This document shows, piece by piece, positions 47,301-59,819 of a stretch of 64,000 nt of DNA. Positions within the stretch are counted from its first letter, which is position 1; every line of letters starts with the position of its first letter. The position numbers and the translations under genes were made by a program. Under the pieces are notes generated by a model. The model saw only the letters and a program-made list of their open reading frames with translations. It ran no database searches and had not been told where the DNA came from. The stretch comes from Schistosoma haematobium (Eukaryota > Platyhelminthes > Trematoda > Strigeidida > Schistosomatidae), in NCBI RefSeq assembly GCF_000699445.3, contig NC_067198.1, positions 9,112,801-9,176,800 on the forward strand, in the 5' to 3' direction.

Positions 47301-50300
47301 AGAGGTTAGTTTTCTTCAAGTATACAGTAGTTTTCTATTAATTGACTACCGGAGTCAAAAGAGATCTGTTTGTTAACTTATTTCAACTACGATAATGTGA
47401 TATTGTAGCGTGAAACGTAATGTGGAGATTTTTGGAACAACCCCTTTTAATTTACTCTTTAAAAAAAGACTATTATCTGAAATGATCACCATTCACGAGG
47501 ATAATATCATCACTCCCAATCTTTAGTAAGACCAAATTCCTATCATATTTCAATTCTCTGCAATGGTACAGTTTTTTAGTGGTTTGTCTATACAGTCAAT
47601 CTTCTTCAAGAAATAGGCGTTCTAGCTAATCTATACTTAACTAAACGCAGGAAAATTTCATTGTACATGCCAGTTTATACGCCTTGTAGTTTTCCTCATC
47701 TATCATATCCTCAAGATGTTTGCCTCACGTATAAAGATCACATGCATATGAAAATTTTCGTTTGTTTTTGAAGTATTCATGTAAAGTATGATTTGTTTCG
47801 TCCGAAAAATGCAGTTGACGTCTTACTATATCTGTTCCATAACTTTATCAGAAATCCGAACACTTACAACATTGAAATTATCAAACTTAGTCATTGAGGG
47901 GAATATAAAAGGAAGTCAAGATAATGAAGATAATTGTCTTCTACTAACTTAACTATGGTCAAGTCTACATTAAGCAAAAAGAAATATGATACAGTTGATT
48001 TTCCTCGTGTGAAGTTTTTGATATTTTGTATTTGTAAGCCAAGTTATATGGGTGTGCAATTTGGAATTGTGATGGATATTTTCGTTGTTATGTTTATCAA
48101 ACAAATTTCATAATAATTTAAATGATATCCTATGTTTACTGTAGTTCTTCTTTTGTTATACTAACAGACGCAAATGCAAAGCGATCTAATTGATAAATTG
48201 TTATTGTAATACTTTCGTTGGTTGTAGTTTCAAATTCCACTTATGATTTTTAGTTACAATAAATTTAAGTTATAAATATTCTTATTCCCAACTACTTGGT
48301 TAGTATTCGAATAATAACCTCGATCGTTGGTTGGAAACTTTAAGTGACATGGCTCAGAATCGTTCACATTAGCGCATATGCATTCACTCTTTATCCTATT
48401 CTCTGCTTCGGTTTGGGCACCCGGGAAGTATCCTAGCCCTCACATAAATCGAATGATTTATGTGGCGCATATCTGTTTGCTGCATCCTTGTGCCAATATT
48501 TATGTGTTTAAATAGATAAATAAGTAAATAATTTATACTATTCTCGATTTTTAATCTCAGTATCCCTTCATACATACCTTTTCATTCTTTTCTTTTGGGG
48601 AGATCATATTCTTAACGCTTAGTCTTTCTCGCTATGATTGGCACAACAATTATTTCATCTTTTCTATCAATCTTGTCAATTCCATTTTGTCGTGCCAATG
48701 TAGTATGGTAACGATCCGATGTATATTTTTACTATGCTCTACGTTGTTTATAACTAATTAACTGACCCTTAATTTTAGTTTTTTGAAAGCTTTATGTACA
48801 ACAATTTCATTGTCACTAAACAACATTTGCTTTTGTCTTTGGTGTGTGTAGAGAAACAGCTGCTAGAAATGGTCTTGTATTCATTTTTGATATGACCGAT
48901 TCAAAATATTCCAATTTCGATTATACATTTTCATGCAAGTTATTCAAGATGTTACGAGTGAGTTTTCTTTTGTTTGTCAAGAATAGTTTCATTAGTTAAT
49001 TAGTATGTCTTTTTCATTGCGTCATATGTGTGTACACACAGCCTGTTTTCATCATACTTATTCTTTTTTTACATGCAAAATGATTTCAGTTTATACTTAA
49101 TATAAACTATTGTATATGTTAGTCTCAAGATTATGTTCTGTTAAGATGTCTGTAATTGGTGACAAACTGATAAGCAAAAAGATATTTAGTGCCTTCGAAG
49201 ACTTATTTATGAACCTATTAAATTATCCCTGTACACGTGTGAGTTGAAGCTAGCACTAAAGACAGTTTAAATATGTGTTTCGTATCACCCGAAATTACTC
49301 ATCCTTTTATGTTTTTCTGGATTTTTTATTCTCACTACTTACTATGTTTTTTCTCTAACATTTTCACGTAAACCATGCAAGATAGATTGTTTTCGAAGTA
49401 CAAACTATTTTTCTTGATTCTGAGATAGCTCTTCGATTATTTAGGGGTTTGTAATACCAACCGGCTGCCGAAACCGAAGTATTCTGATGAAACAATGTAC
49501 ATAGTTTCATGTACTTTGTTGACATACCTCTCAATGACAAACATTTTACTATGTTTTGAGAACTGTCGAAGTATGAATTCTTCATCTATAAATTCCTGTC
49601 TAGGTTTGAAACCAGCCTAGTTTTTATAGGTTTGCTTTCTCTGGGCTTTACGTAAGCTTTGGATTATTATGGAAATTAATATTTGGTTTCTGTATTAATC
49701 AACCTGATTCTTTTGTAGTTATCACAAAATTTATATTTTACTTCATAAATTGTTATGACCTGCGATTAAGATTAGTTTTATGGGATTATGTCCACCTCTC
49801 AGGCTTTCCCTAGTTTCTCGGTCAATCTTACTGATAAGAAAGTACCGTCACGCTTCTGAAATAAACTCTGATATCCTAGTCCTCTCACCTATTGAAAGTT
49901 GGTTGTAACCTCCTCGAGTGCTGTAAGAGTTGGAGGCAAGTTTTTAATCACATGCTTACGCTGTTACTGGGTAGTGGACAACTGTAGAATAGCTGGAGGC
50001 AGTTGTAGTTTCTACACCCATCGTCTTGGTGCCTTTTTTAACAGTGAATCTCTGTTCTCTCCAATGACTGCCCGTTAAGCTTTCTTTTGAAAGTTTTAAC
50101 AACCGTTTAGTACTGCTTATCATCACTGCCTTCTCTCTCTTGCTTTCATTGCGTGTTACTACTTAGTCTTATTGTGCAGACTTTTCGTTAGACTGAAGTT
50201 GATCTATTTAATTTGTGGTGAATTCGGGTTGGTAGCTTTGTCATATTCTCATTTCATGGAAAAAATGCAGCTGCTGAATTTGTAGAAGACTGAATGATGA

Positions 50301-53300
50301 ACGCTGAGAGATAGTTTGTTTTAGCTTTGATCGTTAAGCGTTTAATTGTTCGTTCAAATTATCTTTAAGATCTATGGTCATTAACTTGATAGAAATCCAC
50401 AATTAGTGATACTTACACTGTTTGACAGTGAAACATCATCTTATGCCACATTTTTCTGTACGGTAGATCAATGTTACGACTTTGAGTACTTTTTTAAGAC
50501 TGCGCTTCATTCGCCATATTTTCAGTCATCTTCGAGTTTAAAAAAGGCAACCTACAAAACATTGTTCGACTTACAGAATATTCTGGTTAAAAACGTATTA
50601 ATACCAATTTTACTCTTTATTCGTTTATTGCTACGACAGTCACCAGTTGATGACCAGTAAATTTCAATGGATTTTGAACTCATTAGTCTGAATCGGGTAC
50701 TGTGATTGTTTCACTTGAAGACTAAGATTTTAAAGAACCACTTTTTTGTAATTAATTTGTTGGAACTACAAATGGATGACTGCGTAAATCCGTTTAATAT
50801 ATACTTTCGTCAGTATGGGGTTTCGAAGATTGTTGAATTTAATTGAAATCATGAACCGATTTAATTTGGACCACCATTGAAAAAATGGAAGGATTAGATG
50901 ACCATTTATTCCTATTGTGGGACTCATCAACACTGCACATCCACAACCTTCCTCTTGGGAGTCGAAGCCAGGACCCTCAGTCTCATTTGCGAATGCCTAA
51001 CCTCTAGACCACTGAGCCTGTAACCGACGGTGTTAATGTACAAAGTTAACCAATCCACGATATTGCGCGACCATCTTTCATTCTTGTCAATGGGTAACTA
51101 CCTCACACCCGACACGGTTCAACCTCATTGGTCACGGCTTCTCACTGGAACGACCGTTCAGTGTTTCCAGGTTTCCAAATGGCGGTACAACTTAGATCAG
51201 TTCATGATTCCAGTGTAATATTTATCTGTTTATCAAATTATTTGTTTTACAGGCCTTTATCCGAATAACCTAAAGGAGGTTGGCTTGAAGATATGTCTTA
51301 TCTATTTAGACTGGATGTTTGCAATTGAAATTTACTACTTTATTAACTTTATTAACTCTTTGCTTTTATTATGTTTTTCTATATAAAGTCCTCCTATCCT
51401 GTACGTCTCCGGCGTGTACTAATCCTAACTGCTCCTCTCTGGTTTCGTGCTCCTTTCTTATTAATGCGAGTATTTATTCGTGAATTATTTCAAGATTGTG
51501 TATATGTACTTCGTCCTTCACCGGGAACCAAATTAGAAGCACTTAGCCATCCTGATCCCATTATTTTAAAACGTGATCATTATGCTTGGCTTCAAACTGC
51601 TCTGTTAAGGACTGGATGGTTATTGACTGAAGCAGAACAGGTGTGTCTTGTGTTCTTATCTCTACGTTATAACACTGTGTATTATATAATAGAATTTTAT
51701 ATTACTTTTTAAAACTATTCGATAAAAAGCTGAATTTTCGTCTTCACACGTAAAGTGATGTATTGTAAGTAATAGTATGATCAATGAACAGGCTTAAATT
51801 ATCTATCTAGTCAAATTTAGTTCGATTTAATAGATAAAAACTTGTCTGTCCTGAATACATGTAAATTATGTAGAGCCTAATTATCAGTATGGCGTTTTGT
51901 GAGGGTTGTAGAATTTTGATAGTCTTTAAATCACGAACTGATCGTAGCTAGACCTCCATTAAGAGTCGAGATGCTCTGGAAATTTACTTCATCCTAGTTT
52001 AGGACTCAGTGCCCATCCACAACTCTGCGACCGGGAATGGAACCTAAGATGCTCGGTCTTATTCCCAAACTCTTAGCTGGCCTTCGACGGTGCTTATGTC
52101 TAACTTCAATCTAGTCGCGATATTGTGTGACCATCCAAAGCCTAATTGATTGATTAGTCTGCATGCAAAAGTATCTGTGAGTGTCTCATCCACTTAACTT
52201 GTTACACACCATTCAGTATCTGTCCAAATGAATGAAGACTAAATTAAGATAGATATATAGTTCTTATTTTTAAACACTGATATCTATTATATATGGGTTT
52301 CTATTCGAACAGTAACCAGTCTCTAAGACTACTCTCGATTCTTTGATGCTATCATTCTGCAGCACTTTTGCCGTCTTTTTGATCTCAGCACTGAATTTAC
52401 TGAGCAAGCATATCAAATGTTCAAAACTTTTGAAGTCAAAAAAGTGCATAATCTCATTACTATCAGATGAAAATATAAATAAGCTTGGTATCGATACAAT
52501 CTATTAGCTACATGTGATTATTGTTAATGTTATTGAGGTTGCAAAGCGAAATGTTTATTTATTTCATGTTAGTATGTAAGGAGTGGTAGTTTAGTGGTTA
52601 TGGTGTTAGGCTTTCAGCTACTAAGTCTCAGGTTTGAGCTCCATCCCACCTACTTCGGTTCTGTCAACAGAGAAGTATCATTAACCCCTAAATTTATTGT
52701 ATGGTTCATGCTCAAGTACTCAGTAAATGAATTCACTTAATTTAACATCATTTGTAATCTTTTTTTTACAGGCCGCACTTCCTATTGGTCATCGTAATCA
52801 AACAGTTGGTGCATTTTTTGGTCCACCCCCAGAATCTACCGGGTCATTATCGGATTCTAGTGATTCTGAGTTTCGTGAAGATGATGATTCTTTTTCCACT
52901 AATCAACTAGATGATGCTGCTGTCGATGATGATTTAATTAGTGTTGGTGATTTAGATCCATTTTCTTTGACTAGTTCATATTCCGGTGAAGCTGAAAGTT
53001 CAGATTTAGAAGAATGTACATCGGATGTAATAATGAAAACATTCTCATCATCTAATTCAGAAAAAATGAATGATAGTGTTAGTTTTTATAGATACTACAT
53101 AATTTTATTTGATTCATAACTCATTATCAATAAGTCAATCATGACACAACATGTTATATGACCTGATAAAAATGTATATGTTACCTTAAGTATATGTTGA
53201 TGAATTTAGCTTTAAGTCGTAGACGTGACGGCTGGTTAATTCACATCGGTTGTTCAGACTAAAGTAGGTGAAACGGGGCTTTTTAATACGACTTATTTCC

Positions 53301-56300
53301 TTATTACAAACACGTTTCTATATCAAGTGGTTGTAGTTAACAGAAAATACTGATTGGTCTAAGTTTCATGCTCATCAGTATAGGATACCTGCAATATTGT
53401 AGAGATCGATGTTCGGTATGGGACTCAGACCCTCATCTCCCAGCTTCACTGTCCGAGATGTTAACGTTAACCTATTCGGACGATAAGTAATCTGTAGGAC
53501 TCCAATATTTACAATTAATTTATCATTGAGTAGTGATCATTGTCATATTTGTCTAATCATTTAGTATTGATCAAGTTACTATGTAACCATTGGTTAATTG
53601 ACCGGACATTGTGTACACTATTTTGAGGTGTTAATTAGTTGGAAGTAGTGGGATATTAATCCTATTTGACCTGTGTCTTATACTAGTTGGCACCTGTCGT
53701 TAAGGTGTACCTAGACTTTTAAGGAAACTGATGCTCCCTGTGGGAGAGATAGAATTTGACCGGGACTAAAAGACTAGACAAACATGACAAATTTATTCAC
53801 TACTCAATGACCAATCAGTTTTACATAATATATACTCAGCTTTGAGGCCTAGTGATACATATGGAATAGTAGAGAAAAGGAGAAGACTAGGAAATGTACT
53901 AGTGAATTTTGTCTGCAGAAAACACAATAACACCAGCACTGATAACTGTAATAATAATAATAATGGCAAGTGTCTGGTAACTGAAGCAATTTAAACAACC
54001 ATAACCGATTTTATCTAACCAACCAATCAATCACCCCTGCAAGATAGGTAAAACTGTGAATGTGACAGTATATATATATATATATGCTGTTCAATTTCGT
54101 TCTAGAACAAGTTTCCACTGCATACTCCTCTTATCTGTAAATATTTGTTTATACACAGTTGCTCGCTGCTGTGTATATACACACTAATATGTGTTTGTCT
54201 GTTTGTATGTGCGTGCATGAAAAAGAGTTTGATTGATTAGACAATATTCTTTTTGGACAAAGCTTTAAAAAATCGATTAATAAAATTATTTCACTAATTC
54301 AGTCAGAATTTTAAGTTTGTTGAGGACTGTGATATCAACTGTTGAACCACTAGATTATACACAGTACAAAGGACAGGCACTACGTTACAGTCTAGAACTC
54401 ACCAGCAATGCGAATATACGACCTCACCCACTAGATCAAACCCAGGAACTTCATGTTTCAAATCCAGTACGATAACTTAAAAACACTACGTTACAGGGAG
54501 ATTAACTTTCTAACTTCGGTCATCCAATCATATTGTTTAAGTTACAGACTAACCTTGGTCAGATAATGATTGGAAATAACTAAGCACCAGACAGTTGTTT
54601 TATCCTAGCATTAGGTTCAGCAGTTCACATCCACAATCTCATGGGGGATCGAACCCAGGACCAATTCAGGCTTCTCAATGAGTTTTTAACTTTTAGACTA
54701 TTGAGTCCTCATTCAAGGGTTTATATTTCTGACTTCATTCATTTCACGATATTGCGCAACCATCTTCCATTGGCATTGATCGGTAAATTGCATTACACTC
54801 AACATTATCGTTTTCTCACTAAAACTGCGAATCACCTATCAAGATTATTTATTAGTGAACACATGATTATTTTGAATGTAAAGGGGTTCTTAAGGTTGTT
54901 GACCTTTCATAGTTTACATCACGAACCGACCTTAGTTAAATAACCATAATTACTGGTTTTAAATAGTTATCCAACTGAAAGCTTTCCGTGATTTAAATTA
55001 CAAAATTTAAACATCTCGACAAATCTCCTACTATCAAAACTAACTTGAAATTAATTATGGTATATGTACATTATAGCATATGTTATAGCATATGCTATGT
55101 TATCAAAAAGAGAAAGCGAGTGTAAACGGAATTTAATTGATGCGTATAATTAACAATCAAATAATTTTTAACCTTTATGCTTTCACGACACATTTTTTGT
55201 TAACAATTATGAAATCATAAAATTTTGTGGAATTCCTTAATGAAAAATGATATCTTTTCCTCTCAATTGATTTGTATTCCAGAATTTCAATCCAAATTCC
55301 GTTTCAAATTACTCGGAAGCATGTTCATATGATCATAAACGTCAAACATTATCGAATTCAGAACATGGTGGGACGCCTACTCCTCCGACAGTTGCTAAAC
55401 GCCCACAACTGTCAAATACTGCGAATTTGAACTATTCCACTCTCATATCTGATCATACAAATAGTCGTTCTTCAAATGCAATCACCTCAGGGAACCATGT
55501 TATGGGTTTTAATGAAGACGTATCATTGGTACGTATTGACCCTGTAACTCCTACTGCTGATAATTCTATCAACTCACCTTTAATATCCGAAGCTTTTGAT
55601 ACCAAACAAACTGGTTTTAATTATGGGAATTCTCATGCACTTAACTCATCTTGTTCATCCAATACATCTTTCTTCTCGACTGGTTCTACTGGTGTACATT
55701 CTACAAAATGCAGTCCAATCAGTGATAAACTCTTAAACCAGTTAATAACATCAGGTTTACCGAAAACAACTGAATTCGAAAGACGTGGAATGTCAAAAGT
55801 TATCCATGAAGTTTCAGGTTTAACAACTTCTAAGGATCATGACTTACCTCTTGCAGATGCTGAAATTTCAGATTCTATTTGTTTAGCTCCCGTCCAAAAT
55901 AAAGTTGCACCTCTTGCTCAAGATGAAATAGGAGATCGAACTATTTGTAATAATAAAAATCCAGTTCATATGTTGCCAAGAGTTCCAGGTAAATCAATTT
56001 TGTATTGTCATTTATCTTACCTTTTATCACTTATATTTTGCTTTTGGTTAAATTCATTTCATATACCTTCTCCAAGGTTTTTAATTCATTATACAAATCA
56101 TTTAACTGAGAAGCCCATCATGGACTAGCTATAAGAAAAGATTTCGTATTTGTTGTGAACTCCAAGTTAGTAGACCACATTTTTCAGGTATAATTATTGT
56201 GTAACACAGTTCAATGACTATAGTAGTAAAGCTTCAACTGTTAATTTTACGAGTATCAGAAGAGATATACGTGTATAAACGGACCCTGGTTCTCTAAAGG

Positions 56301-59300
56301 CGTGACATTGTATTAAAAATAGATCTGATGGAGAATATTTGTTACCCAGGTTGAGGAATTTGGTATGTTTTATTCCTTTGGCTTAATAGTTTAGTCGTGA
56401 TGTTTTCATTGATTTTGTAACCAAGATCGTGGGCTGTCAGAATTTCTTCACAATTAACTAGCAACTTGTTTCAGGTAAAAAAAACTATCTTATTTTATGT
56501 ATAAAGTCAGTTAAAGCTTCATAAATAAACCACCTAGCTCAGAAAATAAAATACCTACAGAATACATACGTTTATGTAGACGGATATCTCACATCGATGA
56601 GAGATAGACAAGGATAAAAATATACAACCGCTTCTCCATACTGATATGGTTCATAGACTTTTCATGAAAACCCGTAAATGCGTTATGTACCATTATTAAG
56701 ATAGATGTAAGACAGGCAAATATATGTCAGTAATTGTGTAATTGGAAAACAGTTGGCCCGAAAGTTTAACTATTGCACAAGTGAATAAGTTTTATGTTAT
56801 ATTATATAGATCAGTAACTTTTCCATCTGAATAATTTAACGTTGGAATATTTTCTCTGCTTCCCTGTTATGGTCTATCTGATGTTCGTTGGCCAACATGT
56901 ATATGATAAACGTATATTACTTAAGCTCAGCGATTTAAATGTTAATTGCTCGCATATAGACTTGGAAGTACTGAGTTCGATCTCTGGTGGGGTGGTTGAC
57001 TCACACTACTGAGGAAGAGCGGCTCCATATATTAGAATGGATTAGCTGTCCTGTTCATCCTGATTTCCAGCGGTTGTTTAACTACAGTCAGTCCGTAATA
57101 TAAACTATTTTGTTTCTGTTTCATTCTATTTATTCTTTCTTGCTTTTCCTATTTCATCAACAAAATAGCGTTTGATTCCAGACTAGTTAACACTAGTCAT
57201 CCGTCATTAGATGTTATCCCTAATTGGGCAATTGGTCGCCCTCAAGGGGAGTCAATTCACCAAGACCATGATTTAATATATCCTGTTGAATTATCATCAT
57301 CAATGAATAATAGTCAAACTACAGAAATTACTCCGTTGAATTCCTCATCATTAAGTTATTTGGTTTCTTCAAGCTATGATAAATGCAATGAATGGGGCGA
57401 AGAAGCTCCTCCTTCTTCCTTTTCTCCTCTTCATCATACCGCTAACAGTTCAACAGTGTCTATTGCTTCACCAATCAATAATAATCATAATACATCCTGT
57501 GATAATAATCGAGATGCATCATTATCGTCATCAATAGAAAGACAAAGGATATACGATGAAATTGACGCAAATATGATTGAAATCAATAGTATAACATCTA
57601 GCAGTGATGGTGTTTCAGCTAGAAATGATGAAGGCGTAATCGATGTAGTTGTTAACGATGATGATTTCGAACCCGAAGAAGAAATGGAAGAGGATGATGA
57701 TGAGGAAGAGGAGGAGGAAGAGGATGAAGATGATGACGATAACTTGGAAGTGACTCAAACAATTATTATGCAAGAACATTGGATGAATCCAAATGAACTA
57801 GTACAACACATTGAAAATGTTGGTTTGACTGGACTTAATTCAGAGTATAGTGCACTTGTTCAGTTGAAGAACGAATATACGCATATTGCTTTCAAGTGAG
57901 TATTTCATTTATTGTTATTGTGTGTACTAATGGGTTAGAGTGATTCCCACTGATCTTCCTCTATGTACACATGTTATTTAAAATTGTATTTGTTAACAAT
58001 AGAAAATACGGCTGTAGTGTATACGATGGGTTCATGTACATATATGATTAATTACCGAATAGAAATTCTCATAATAAAAGTTGAAGTGTTATTATCAAAT
58101 GTCTCACTTTATTATAAGAAAACTAGTCATAGTCACTTAGTATTTGATATATGAAGGATCTAAGATATTTCTTTTTAACGTTGGTGTTCTGTACATCTGT
58201 TTCATTTAAGGGTTGTTGTGTTGTTTTTCGCTCATTATTTGCCAGAAAAAAGTTTTACTACGAGTATCTGTTTGTTTGTCATGCGATAGCTTATGCCTGT
58301 CCATCGATCCGACGATGGATGTATGTTCGAAGGTCGAGTATACTGCTCAGAAGACCATTTGGTTACTGCCCTCACCCTGTGAGTCATGGCAGCTGAGATT
58401 GAAGAATATCTAAAAATTACAAGTACTCAAAAAAGGAACAAATTATTTCGCCCAATTAATGGAATGACCCATCGAGAGATTAATGTCAAGTTTAGTCTCA
58501 AAAAGATTGTGAACATAAATCAATTGAGATTACTAGTTCATATATCTTTACCTATGGCAAGTAGTCGTCCACTCTGATGTATGTAATGACAGCCAAAATA
58601 GCGACAGGGTTTTAAAAATTCATGGCATTACTATATTGACACATGCTGCTATGCATCGATAAAGTTATTCTGTGCATAGATATGATTGGTGTAGAAATGT
58701 GTAGACAATTGTGAATTACTCCATACCTTTTGTTCTTCGATTTCATTTATCTTTCGGGCTACATTTTTCTAGTAATTATTTTTCACAATTGTTTAGTAAT
58801 GTTTTTTCATCCTTCAGTTTTTGTTCTGTTGGATTTACTTTCTGCATGGTATGCGGTTTAAGGACTTGCATCGTTGCTCATCAGTGCTAGGCCCTACTTT
58901 AGTAACTGTTGTATAAGACAGCTTTTAAGGGATTGGTGATTTTAGTGACAAAAATGAGTTGAGAATTAATTACAAGGGAGACTATCATTTTTTATGATTG
59001 TTATTTACGACGTATCGTAAGTTTAACAAATTAACGCTATTTGTTGTTTACAAGTAGTTGGTAGGGAGCCTTGCTAGCTACAGATTTCATGATAGCCGGG
59101 ACTCATCAGAAAGGCGTACTTGCAATATTGAGAATGACTTTCAATGTGAGATTACAACCCGCTTCACTATGCTTTACATTATGAGAATCTACTGCTTTAT
59201 TTAATAATCTCCTGTAGGACCGCAATATTTACAATCGATTGATGATAGAGTGATGATCACCGTCATTCTTGTCTAGTCTTTTAGTGTTAATCAGATTCTA

Positions 59301-59761
59301 TCGATCGATTTGGAATGTAAACACTAGTCTAAGTGAACTCAGATTGTGTGCACTGTGTTAAAATGTTAGCTGGTCGGAAGTCCCATATTTAGCTCTCCAG
59401 TGCATTCTAATTCTTAATGGCATCCCAACTGCGATCAATCTTTGGTGTATACAACCTTAATAATAATTGACATGTTAAATAAGCAATAAATTTCTTGATT
59501 ATTTTTTGTGACAGTCATTCATAACACATCTCATGGATTGTCTTCATGTCTAGTATAGTTAATTTTCGATTTCATGACGTCTTTGACTGTTTCTTTCCGA
59601 AGAAACCGCTACACTCATGTTGTCGAAGGCATTCTTAATATATATATAAAATAAACACTGTATTATTATGCTTTACTCTTTATTTTGAGATTTGATACGC
59701 TTAAATTTTGGAATAAATACGTCTTTCAGATTAGAATGTGCATTATTATTTTTATTATTAC

Positions 59762-59819
<58 letters not shown>

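Noticed and set aside
52580..52680. Possible tRNA gene with A and B boxes
   Set aside because: No cloverleaf with paired acceptor stem could be drawn; it fits the tRNA-derived SINE families of the region.
54641..54943. 100-codon open frame as a gene
   Set aside because: It starts inside a minus-strand SINE copy within intron 7 of the PTPN9-like gene.
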